A stretch of DNA of 49,169 nt from Burkholderiales bacterium (GTDB lineage: Bacteria; Pseudomonadota; Gammaproteobacteria; Burkholderiales; Usitatibacteraceae): NCBI GenBank assembly GCA_025360815.1, contig JANYBL010000038.1, positions 1 through 49,169 on the forward strand, in the 5' to 3' direction. Below the pieces are notes generated by a model. That model had not been told where the DNA came from. It made no database searches and was given only the letters and a program-made list of their open reading frames with translations. The number at the start of each line of letters is the position of its first letter. Position 1 is the first letter of the stretch. The position numbers and the translations under genes are program-made. Positions 36,734 through 45,538 of the stretch are shown here, in pieces.

Positions 36734-37713
36734 GACGCACCGTCGGTCTTAAGGATGAGCTTGCCCTGCTTTCGGCAAATCAAAAAATCATGTCCGCCGG
36801 CTTGATGGGGCTTGCTTTCAGGCGCATCGCGAAAAATTTGTCCCGCCCAGGTTTCCAATTGTGCGTGCGACGGGAGCGCCACGTTTTGCCATCGCAGCCA
36901 ATAGTAGAGCGCGTTGCATTGCCTGGCCATCGGTAGCGCATCAAGTGCATCCGCAAACGCATCGCGACCGTTCCATTGTACGTCGAGCATCGCCAATGCC
37001 TCGTTGAGTTCGGCGCTCTCGGCGGCATGTTGCGCAGTACGAGCGAGGGAATCGGCATAATGCGGGAAACGCGCCGCGATGACGGGGATCACCTCGTGGC
37101 GCAAGAAGTTTCGAGTATGGCGGGTGTCATTGTTCGATTCATCTTCGATCCATTGAAGGTCGCGGCCAGCGGCGTACGATTCAATCTGGGCACGGGTGAT
37201 TTTGAGCAGAGGGCGCAACAAAGTTTGTGATGTTGAGAGCGCCCTGCTCTCGCCCATGCCAGCCAGTCCATTCAGGCCGGTGCCGCGCAACAGTTGGTGC
37301 AAAACGGTTTCGGCTTGGTCGTCTTGGTGTTGCGCGGTAAAAATAAACCGGGCGCTCGATTTAGCAAGCGCGGCGTAGCGGGCAGCGCGGGCTGCGGCTT
37401 CCAAGCCCGCACCAGAATTTCTGTCCACCGTAACCGATTCAACTGTAATGGGAAGACTGCGTTTTTCGCATTCCGCCACACAAAAAGCCGCCCAATGTTG
37501 CGCGTTTGGGCTGATATTATGATTGACATGAATAGCCTCAAAAACAAGGCTGGGAGCGGCTTTTGAAAGATTTAGCGTGTGCAGAATATCCAGCAAAACC
37601 ATGGAATCAATGCCGCCGGATAGCGCAACCGCAATTTTATGTTCAATTGCGTGGTGACGACCCAAGAAATCGGCAACGTGGGTTGATAGTAGCGATTCAA
37701 TTGAAGAATTCAT
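36730..37713 (-). CDS. tilS: tRNA(Ile)-lysidine synthase, short form
   Basis: 327 residues from ATG 37713 (MNSSIESLLSTHVADFL); the frame opens at 37797. The PP-loop ATP site is VALSGGIDSMVLLDIL (~26-41), followed by FTAQHQDDQAETVLHQLLRG and LNGLAGM, then SNNDTRHTRNFLRHEVIPVI with the tRNA/lysine site. It changes C34 of the minor tRNA-Ile to lysidine so that AUA is read as Ile; it is essential. E. coli TilS is 432 aa. Here the middle domain is present (ALPMARQCNALYYWLRWQ) but the C-terminal TilS_C domain is missing: the protein ends RKQGKLILKTDGAS and overlaps the acyltransferase start. Short TilS forms exist in other phyla, so it may be fully active. Confidence 0.9.
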   Translation of the reverse strand: MNSSIESLLSTHVADFLGRHHAIEHKIAVALSGGIDSMVLLDILHTLNLSKAAPSLVFEAIHVNHNISPNAQHWAAFCVAECEKRSLPITVESVTVDRNSGAGLEAAARAARYAALAKSSARFIFTAQHQDDQAETVLHQLLRGTGLNGLAGMGESRALSTSQTLLRPLLKITRAQIESYAAGRDLQWIEDESNNDTRHTRNFLRHEVIPVIAARFPHYADSLARTAQHAAESAELNEALAMLDVQWNGRDAFADALDALPMARQCNALYYWLRWQNVALPSHAQLETWAGQIFRDAPESKPHQAGGHDFLICRKQGKLILKTDGAS

Positions 37714-37815
37714 GGGTTGATTGACTGCCGCTGATTGACGCTGTTTCACGCAGCCGACGGAGAGCGGCGATTGAAAGCAGAGCTCGTTTAAGTTCATCTA
37801 AAATAGCAGCGCTAA

Positions 37816-38790
37816 TTAACCCGTCACTTCCTTAAACTTCCCCAACTCTAGCAATTTTTTTTGCCGCGCGAGCACCAGCTTGTCAGTCGGCGTTTCTTGC
37901 AATTGTTTGAGCGAATCGGCAATCGCTTTTTTAAGCGACAACGCCATCACCGCCGGATCGCGGTGCGCGCCGCCGAGCGGTTCGCTGATGACCTTGTCGA
38001 TCAAGCCAAGCGCTTTTAGCTTTGGTGCCGTAATCGCCATGATTTCGGCCGCTTCGGATGCTTTGGTTGAGTCTTTCCATAAAATCGACGCACAGCCCTC
38101 GGGCGAGATCACGGAATAGGTCGAATATTGCAGCATGAAGGTGAGATCGCCGACGGCAATCGCCAAGGCACCACCTGAACCGCCCTCGCCGATGACAGTG
38201 CAGATGATCGGTATCCGCAGCCCGGCAAGCACGTACAAATTGTGGCCAATTGCTTCGGATTGGCCGCGCTCTTCAGCGCCCACGCCGGGGTAAGCACCGG
38301 GAGTATCGATAAAGGTTAATAGTGGTACGCCAAACTTTTCAGCCAGTTTCATCAGGCGCAGTGCTTTGCGATAGCCTTCGGGGCGCGGCATACCGAAATT
38401 GCGGAATTGGCGTTCTTTGGTATCGCGGCCTTTTTGATGGCCGATCACCATCACACTCTGCCCGTTAAAGCGCGCCATGCCGCCGACAATCGCGGCGTCG
38501 TCGGCGTAAGACCGATCGCCGTGCAGTTCTTCAAATTCGGTGGTCATCGCGGCAATATAGTCAAGCGAATAGGGCCGTTGCGGATGGCGGGCCACTTGGC
38601 TAATTTGCCATGCATTGAGTTTCGAATAAATATCTTTGGTTAGCCCCTGGCTTTTTTTGGCCAGCTTTTCAATCTCGGCTGAAATATCGACGGCGGAGTC
38701 ATCCTGCCCGAAACGCAGCGCCTCGATCTTACCTTCGAGTTCGGCGATCGGGGCTTCGAAATCCAGAAAATTGGGTTTGGTTGTACTCAT
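37816..38790 (-). CDS. accA: Acetyl-CoA carboxylase carboxyltransferase subunit alpha
   Basis: 324 residues, standard. The coiled N-terminus ([17 protein letters not shown]) is followed by the crotonase-fold core: [76 protein letters not shown] and [20 protein letters not shown], with [15 protein letters not shown] for the oxyanion site. It transfers carboxyl from biotin to acetyl-CoA with AccD, the first step of fatty-acid synthesis. The neighbour downstream is tilS, the common beta/gamma order. Directly upstream lies a 14-bp tandem-repeat array that may contain its promoter region. Confidence 0.98.
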   Translation of the reverse strand: MSTTKPNFLDFEAPIAELEGKIEALRFGQDDSAVDISAEIEKLAKKSQGLTKDIYSKLNAWQISQVARHPQRPYSLDYIAAMTTEFEELHGDRSYADDAAIVGGMARFNGQSVMVIGHQKGRDTKERQFRNFGMPRPEGYRKALRLMKLAEKFGVPLLTFIDTPGAYPGVGAEERGQSEAIGHNLYVLAGLRIPIICTVIGEGGSGGALAIAVGDLTFMLQYSTYSVISPEGCASILWKDSTKASEAAEIMAITAPKLKALGLIDKVISEPLGGAHRDPAVMALSLKKAIADSLKQLQETPTDKLVLARQKKLLELGKFKEVTG

Positions 38791-38838
38791 GGATGCTTAT
38801 TCAATATTGCTCGCTGTTGAGAAGGCGATGATGAGAGC

Positions 38839-38976
38839 GGTGCGACGTAAGTGATGCGAGGTAAGCGGTGCGATGTAAGTGATGCGACGTAAGTGATGCG
38901 ATGTAAGCGATGCGACGTAAGCGATGCGGTGCAAGCGATGCGATGTAAGCCGTGCGATGTAAGCCGTGCGATGCAC
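38839..38976. repeat. 14-bp minisatellite array upstream of accA
   Basis: About ten copies of a 14-bp unit close to GTGATGCGATGTAA, for example GTGATGCGAGGTAA, GCGGTGCGATGTAA, GCGATGCGACGTAA and GCCGTGCGATGTAA. Copies differ at positions 2-4 and 10-11. There are no unique spacers, so it is not CRISPR. It starts about 50 bases upstream of accA and lies between accA (minus) and the adenosyltransferase gene (plus). Since 14 is not a multiple of three, it is very unlikely to be coding. The remaining bases to 39144 show no gene. Confidence 0.93.
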
Positions 38977-39143
38977 GCACCGGATAACGATAAAAACAGC
39001 ACTTAGTCCTTGTTTAGTCCTGAAATCGCGGCGCGCCACATAAGTTAACAATGGGAATGATACCAATTTGTGCCGGTATAATCGTCTTCAGTAAAAAATA
39101 GCGCTAGAACCATCGACCCAAACCTCGACACCATCGGATCAAC

Positions 39144-39701
39144 ATGGGCAACCGCCTGAGTAAAATAACCACTCGCACCGGCGACGACGGCACGACCGGC
39201 CTCGGCGATGGCGCGCGCGTCCCCAAATCAGCGCTGCGAGTAAGGGTGATGGGTGAAGTCGATGAACTCAATTCTCAGATCGGCCTGTTATTGACTGAAC
39301 CGTTGCCGTCTACCGCCGCGGCAATGCTGACGCAGATTCAAAATCAATTATTCGATCTGGGCGGCGAAATCTGTATTCCCGGCTATGTCGTGCTGACGGC
39401 TGCGCATGTCTTGTTTTTAGACGAGGCAATCGCCGCCTTGAATGCCGATTTGGCACCACTTAAAGAGTTTATTTTGCCTGGCGGTTCGCGGGCGGCCGCG
39501 CTTTCACATGTGGCGCGTACCGTGGCGCGCCGCGCCGAACGGGGGCTTACAAAGCTAGCGAGCAACGAATCGGAAAAAATTACGATCCATGCGCTGCAAT
39601 ACTTGAATCGCCTGTCCGATTTACTGTTTATCCTTGCCCGCACACTAAACCGGCATGGCGGCGTTGCTGATGTGTGTTGGTCGCGCGATGTTCCGTCTTA
39701 G
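39144..39701 (+). CDS. Cob(I)alamin adenosyltransferase, PduO type
   Basis: 185 residues, one PduO/ATR domain. It begins with the ATP-binding segment ITTRTGDDGTTGLGDGARVPK (~7-27), then MGEVDELNSQIGLLL (~36-50), QIQNQLFDLGGEICIPG, FILPGGSRAAALSHVARTVA with RRAERGL, and YLNRLSDLLFILARTLNRHGG. It transfers adenosyl from ATP to cob(I)alamin, making adenosylcobalamin for mutases or ribonucleotide reductases. No cobalamin pathway genes or B12 riboswitch were seen nearby, so it probably serves salvage. It is divergent from accA across the 14-bp repeat array. Confidence 0.93.
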   Translation: MGNRLSKITTRTGDDGTTGLGDGARVPKSALRVRVMGEVDELNSQIGLLLTEPLPSTAAAMLTQIQNQLFDLGGEICIPGYVVLTAAHVLFLDEAIAALNADLAPLKEFILPGGSRAAALSHVARTVARRAERGLTKLASNESEKITIHALQYLNRLSDLLFILARTLNRHGGVADVCWSRDVPS

Positions 39702-39756
39702 CACTTTCTAATTTTCAGTACCGTCCACCGAAAATATATCAAAACCTCTCCAAAAT

Positions 39757-40350
39757 ATGGCCGATCCTGACTTCAATGAAAAACTAGCCAGCTTGCTCGC
39801 CAGATGCGGTTTGGGCGATAAGAATGCGTTTGCCACACTTTATGACATGACCAAATCGAAACTGTTTGCGGTTTCGCTGCGTATAGTCAGGGAGCGGCAT
39901 GTTGCCGAAGAAGTTTTGCAGGATAGTTTTGTGAATATATGGAATAACGCTGCAAATTATGCCATTGCCAAAGCAGCACCGATGACCTGGATGTCGGCCA
40001 TCGTGCGTAACCGCAGCCTTGATATCGTGCGCCGCCCGCGTCTTGAGATTCAGGATGAGGAAGAGTTTTTTACGCTCAATTTGGAGGACCCAAGCTTGGG
40101 GCCACAAGATCAGTTAACGCAAGGCCGTGATGTCGCGCAAGTGGAAGTGTGCCTGAAGGGCTTAGAGGCCGATCAGCGCCAGACGATCTCGTTGGCGTTT
40201 TTTCACGGGCTCTCGCACTCTGAATTGTCCATGCATTTGAACAAACCGTTGGGTACGATCAAAACCCATATCCGGCGAGGGCTATTGAAACTCAAAGATT
40301 GCCTGAACGATCATATTGAGTACTCGCCCCGAGACGGGGGACGCGTATGA
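39757..40350 (+). CDS. ECF-type sigma factor (RskA/SigK-partnered group)
   Basis: 197 residues. Sigma region 2 is at ~25-95: NAFATLYDMTKSKLFAVSLR, VAEEVLQDSFVNIWNNA and MTWMSAIVRNRSLDIVRR. Region 4 is at ~130-185: LEADQRQTISLAFFHGLSH with SELSMHLNKPLGTIKTHIRRG, the DNA-reading helix-turn-helix. It lacks regions 1 and 3, as in all ECF sigmas, and directs RNA polymerase to a stress regulon not identified here. Its stop overlaps the anti-sigma start by 4 bases, so both proteins are made together. No matching -35/-10 promoter was recognised by eye. Confidence 0.93.
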   Translation: MADPDFNEKLASLLARCGLGDKNAFATLYDMTKSKLFAVSLRIVRERHVAEEVLQDSFVNIWNNAANYAIAKAAPMTWMSAIVRNRSLDIVRRPRLEIQDEEEFFTLNLEDPSLGPQDQLTQGRDVAQVEVCLKGLEADQRQTISLAFFHGLSHSELSMHLNKPLGTIKTHIRRGLLKLKDCLNDHIEYSPRDGGRV

Positions 40351-41105
40351 AACACGTTACCCCTGAACTACGCAGCGCGTTGGCGGCTGAGTATGTGCTT
40401 GGCACGATGCGTGGCGGTGCGCGGCGTCGGTTTGAACAATTTTTACGGTCCGACTATGAACTCCGTGCCGAAGTGGCCAAATGGGAGGCCGATCTCACAC
40501 CGATGGCCGAGCGGCTAAAGCCAGTCAGGCCACCCGACCATGTTTGGGCGAATATTCAGGCTCGCATCGGCGGCACGAATTTAGAATCGGCGGCAAGAAA
40601 ACCCGCCGCAAGTTGGTTTGATAGCGTGAAATTTTGGCGTATGCTCGGCACGGGGTTCGCTGCGCTGGCTACTGTTTTGCTGGCGACGCTGGTCACATTA
40701 AGAGCGAACGTCGGACCAGCCAATAATGAACCCCAAGCCCCGATGATGCTCGCGGTTCTCGAAGACCAAGGCGATCCGCGGATGGTGGTTGAGCAACCAA
40801 AATCGGGACTGCTGATGGTAAAAATGGTGAAGCCGTGGAAAACCATGTCCGATCAAAGCTTGGAATTATGGGTGATCCCGAAAGACGGGCCGCCGCGCTC
40901 GTTGGGTGTGATCAGCCAGGACAAAGACTCGACCATCGTCATGGCGGATATGGACCTCAGGCTGCTCGACGGCAATATGTTTGCGCTCTCCAAGGAGCCA
41001 ATGGGCGGCTCACCAACTGGCACGCCAACCGGCAAAGTAGTGTGTAAAGGGATGATCGCCCACATGCCGCCGAAACCCATCAAAAAATCGCCGGCACAGA
41101 TTTAG
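40347..41105 (+). CDS. Anti-sigma factor, RskA family
   Basis: 252 residues. The N-terminal cytoplasmic anti-sigma domain (~1-75): TPELRSALAAEYVLGTMRGG, ARRRFEQFLRSDYELRAEV, WEADLTPMAERLKPVRPPDH. A single transmembrane helix lies at ~100-122 (FAALATVLLATLVTLRANV). The RskA periplasmic domain follows: MVKPWKTMSDQSLELWVIP and PPRSLGVISQDKDST, ending MAHMPPKP-like IAHMPPKPIKKSP. It should hold the ECF sigma factor at the membrane and release it on an envelope signal, often by proteolysis or redox change. It has no zinc-binding HxxxCxxC motif. It is coupled to the sigma gene by an ATGA overlap. Confidence 0.92.
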   Translation: MKHVTPELRSALAAEYVLGTMRGGARRRFEQFLRSDYELRAEVAKWEADLTPMAERLKPVRPPDHVWANIQARIGGTNLESAARKPAASWFDSVKFWRMLGTGFAALATVLLATLVTLRANVGPANNEPQAPMMLAVLEDQGDPRMVVEQPKSGLLMVKMVKPWKTMSDQSLELWVIPKDGPPRSLGVISQDKDSTIVMADMDLRLLDGNMFALSKEPMGGSPTGTPTGKVVCKGMIAHMPPKPIKKSPAQI

Positions 41106-41108
41106 TTC

Positions 41109-41182
41109 CTAAGGTTTCTAAGGTTTCTAAGGTTTCTAAGGCTTTGGATATTTGCGTTTGCGTTTGAGTTTGCGTTTGCAAT
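41109..41182. repeat. 10-bp and 6-bp tandem repeats after the anti-sigma gene
   Basis: Right after the anti-sigma stop, CTAAGGTTTC-type 10-mers occur about 3.5 times (41109-41141). Then TTTGCG 6-mers occur with small changes (41150-41182, TTTGCGTTTGCGTTTGAGTT). No hairpin with a T-run is present, so it is not an intrinsic terminator. Confidence 0.88.
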
Positions 41183-41213
41183 TACACCGGCGACGTTTAG
41201 CTGATCCGCCAAG

Positions 41214-41789
41214 CTAGTCTAGCAACACCCGCTCAATGCGTCGATCAGGAATAAACCACATCAGCGCGACGGAACCGTACAGCGCAAGCGAAATGCCGAC
41301 ATGCACAAACGCCAGCGGAATGGCGATTGCATAGAGGATGAGCGAAACTCTTCCTTTTACATCGCTGCCGACCGCCTTGGCAATAGCGGAATCTTTGCCG
41401 TGATGCCGGACTAGTGTGAGACATAAAATATAATACGCCACACCCGCCATCAACAAAATAAACCCGTAAACCGCGACCGGGGTGGGCGCAAAATGGTTCT
41501 CGCCCATCCAGCCGGTGACAAATGGCAGCAGCGATAGCCAAAAAAGCAGATGCATATTTGCCCACAAGATCGGCCCGTTTACCTGCTTAATAACATGCAA
41601 CAAATGGTGATGGTTGTTCCAGTAGATACCGACGTTCGTAAAACTCAGTGTGTAGCTCACGAACACGGCCAGCAGGGGCTTTAGCGCCTCCAAACCCTCG
41701 CCGTGCGGCACCTTCATCTCGAGCACCATGATGGTGATAATGATGGCGATCACGCCATCACTGAATGCCTCCAATCGTCCTTTTCCCAT
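41214..41789 (-). CDS. TMEM175-family (DUF1211) potassium-channel-like membrane protein
   Basis: 191 residues with about six transmembrane helices. The signature FSDGV occurs in the first helix (RLEAFSDGVIAIIITIMVLE), followed by SYTLSFTNVGIYWNNHHHLLHVI and ANMHLLFWLSLLPFVTGWM, typical of bacterial TMEM175 proteins. These form tetrameric K+ leak channels in the inner membrane. Here one six-helix repeat is encoded, as in other bacteria. It is a single gene on the minus strand, convergent with the anti-sigma gene. Confidence 0.92.
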   Translation of the reverse strand: MGKGRLEAFSDGVIAIIITIMVLEMKVPHGEGLEALKPLLAVFVSYTLSFTNVGIYWNNHHHLLHVIKQVNGPILWANMHLLFWLSLLPFVTGWMGENHFAPTPVAVYGFILLMAGVAYYILCLTLVRHHGKDSAIAKAVGSDVKGRVSLILYAIAIPLAFVHVGISLALYGSVALMWFIPDRRIERVLLD

Positions 41790-41961
41790 CGGGCTGTCCT
41801 CTTTTTCGCGCTATTGCGACGAATCGTATGCGCAACGGATTCATTGGTCAATGCCATGCTGTTGTATGCTGCAACGTCCTTGGTTGAGAATATTAAAAAC
41901 CGGAACAGCGCTGCAACTCACGTAAAATCCGTACTCCATAATTCACAAAAACCACATACTA

Positions 41962-42225
41962 ATGACTAATATCATTCATCGCGCTGTTCTCATTCAACGG
42001 TCAAAATTGATGTCCGTAGCCCTTACGCTTTCTGCCTTGTTCGGATGCGCCGCACCCGATACCAATGTAAATCAGCCAGCCAACGAAGAAAAACAAATTG
42101 TCACCGGCAGCAACATCCCGCGCAAAGACCGGACGTTGATTGGAACCAAAACAGTCGACAAGGCTGAATTGGAGAGAGTCGCCAATAATCCTACCGGTGG
42201 CGGCGCCTCTCCATCCGGTAAATAA
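41962..42225 (+). CDS. Small hypothetical lipoprotein
   Basis: 87 residues, or 71 from an internal Met (42010: MSVALTLSALFGCAAPD). A lipobox-like LFGC suggests export and lipid attachment at Cys. The mature part is short and polar: NVNQPANEEKQIVTGSNIP, RKDRTLIGTKTVDKAELER, ending in a Gly/Ser tail. The phrase IVTGSNIPRKDR resembles the 'VTGSNIPR' line at the start of some TonB-dependent receptors, but the protein is far too short to be a receptor. The function is unknown. The stop codon is the first triplet of a 16-bp tandem repeat. Confidence 0.6.
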   Translation: MTNIIHRAVLIQRSKLMSVALTLSALFGCAAPDTNVNQPANEEKQIVTGSNIPRKDRTLIGTKTVDKAELERVANNPTGGGASPSGK

Positions 42226-42370
42226 CGAAGTAGCAAAGTAACGAAATAGCAAAGTAACGAAATACTGAAATATCGAAATAGCGATTTCACAATTTCACAA
42301 TTACACGATTACACGATTTCACGATTTCACGATTGCGCAATTACACAATTGCGCGATTGCGCGATTGCAT
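42223..42370. repeat. 16-bp and 8-10-bp tandem repeats that start at a stop codon
   Basis: Two and a half 16-bp units TAACGAAATAGCAAAG (42223-42265) start with the TAA that ends the lipoprotein gene. They grade into GAAATA-type short repeats and then into CACGATTT / CACAATT / GCGCGATT units of 8-10 bp (42285-42370). They fill nearly the whole gap to the convergent methyltransferase gene. No unique spacers. Confidence 0.88.
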
Positions 42371-42377
42371 CATGACG

Positions 42378-43079
42378 CTATTTCGATACTTTCTTCCAAA
42401 CGCTCGCTAGCCACCGCTGCTGCTCTCGCGGCAGGCCGTCTGGGCGGAAGTAGTGCGTCAATTCAATGAAGTTTGCCGCGACCATCATGCGCCGCCATTG
42501 TGCGAGATTGTAATAAGTGCCATAGCGATCGTCGTACCAGCCCTCTTCGATGGGTTGGGCGGGGCCTTCATCTGCGTCTTCATTAGGGTCCTCGTTGGGG
42601 TCTTCATCGGGGTCCTCATTAAAGCTCCGCGGGTTGGAGGAAAACAGCACCCCGCCCGGCTTTAAGGTGGCATAAAGTTCTTGCAACACCTTGGGTAACA
42701 CTTGGCTCGGGACATGAAACAGCGCGGCGTTCGCGAATACACCATCGAACGTTGATAGCGGCAAATCGAGCTGACAGAAATCTTGTTGCCAGACTTCGCA
42801 GTCGCTGAACGCCCGCGCCATCGCCACAAAGCTGGTCGCGCCATCGAGACCGATCGCAACATGACCAAGCTCACGAAATGTTTTTAAATCCCGTCCGGGA
42901 CCGCAACCAAAATCCAAAATATGAAAAGGTGCACGACCATCAATGTATTGCAGCAATTTGCGGATATTGGCCGTCACATCGTGGTCACGTGTGCCCTCCC
43001 AAAAATCGACCGCGCGGCTCTCATAATGATTGATCGTGGAATCGGAGATTTGTTTAAGGTCTGTTGCGTCGGGAGGCAT
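42378..43079 (-). CDS. Class I SAM-dependent methyltransferase with an acidic repeat insert
   Basis: 233 residues. Motif I: PFHILDFGCGPGRDLKTFRE (~51-70). Then HVAIGLDGATSFVAMA (motif II acid), WQQDFCQLDLPLSTFDGVFANAALFHVP (motif IV), and LYATLKPGGVLFSSNPRS (motif VI). The size and end (YDDRYGTYYNLAQWRRMM and HYFRPDGLPREQQRW) fit the small-molecule methyltransferase group; the substrate is unknown. Between motif VI and the end, an acidic insert (~155-185) has NEDPDEDPNEDPNEDADE, encoded by 12-bp repeats. It should be a surface loop. It is upstream-adjacent to the histidine phosphatase gene (51-base gap). Confidence 0.87.
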   Translation of the reverse strand: MPPDATDLKQISDSTINHYESRAVDFWEGTRDHDVTANIRKLLQYIDGRAPFHILDFGCGPGRDLKTFRELGHVAIGLDGATSFVAMARAFSDCEVWQQDFCQLDLPLSTFDGVFANAALFHVPSQVLPKVLQELYATLKPGGVLFSSNPRSFNEDPDEDPNEDPNEDADEGPAQPIEEGWYDDRYGTYYNLAQWRRMMVAANFIELTHYFRPDGLPREQQRWLASVWKKVSK

Positions 43080-43129
43080 TTTGGAAGCTTTGCAGTATGT
43101 GATGTTGTGCTGGTAAGTTGCGCGTGCGG

Positions 43130-45050
<1,921 letters not shown>

Positions 45051-45137
45051 TTAATTCAGAAAAAATTTAATCGCAGTATGCCGATGCCAGTATGGATGCG
45101 AATACGGACGCAAAATAAGCATCAGCCGTCGGAAAAG

Positions 45138-45262
45138 TTTTTTAAAGCGCACGCCTTAAAAGGGTTTTAAGGGGATTTAAAGCACGTTTAAAGGGCATTT
45201 AAAGCACGTTTAAATAGCATTTAAATGGCATTTAAAGGCGTTTAAGGCGTTAAAAGCACGTT
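45138..45262. repeat. TTTAAA-rich tandem repeats upstream of serS
   Basis: About ten imperfect ~12-bp units such as GCACGTTTAAAG, GGCATTTAAA and AGCATTTAAATG lie 100-220 bases upstream of serS. TTTAAA is palindromic, so the array could also form weak hairpins or bind an AT-specific protein such as IHF or H-NS-like factors. That is inference. The rest of the 45039-45538 gap shows short GGACGCAC repeats (45355-45385) and no gene. Confidence 0.85.
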
Positions 45263-45538
45263 GAACAGGGCGTCAAGCAGGGGCGGCGCTACCGAGATCG
45301 CGGCAAGTTGCGAGAGGAGCGGCTGGAGGGATTGCAGCCGGCAGTGTGAGCGCGCAAATGGACGCACGTTTGGACGCACACAGTGGCGCATACATGGGCA
45401 AACAATCGAAATGTGAAGTATTTATTCATTTTCAGTATTTTGAATCAAGCTCACGACGTTCCGCAAGTTTTTCTGCAATTTTTTTCAGCTAGCTCTTGAT
45501 CTACCGGGCATTGACCGCACTAGCAGTGGTGCTTCAAT

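Noticed and set aside
38839-38976. Possible CRISPR array
   Set aside because: Units follow each other without spacers and vary inside the unit; there are no cas genes.
38787-39066. Minus-strand ORFs with a repeating peptide (for example LTSHRLHRITYVAS)
   Set aside because: They are translations of the 14-bp repeat array; 14 is not a multiple of three and no start or ribosome-binding site is present.
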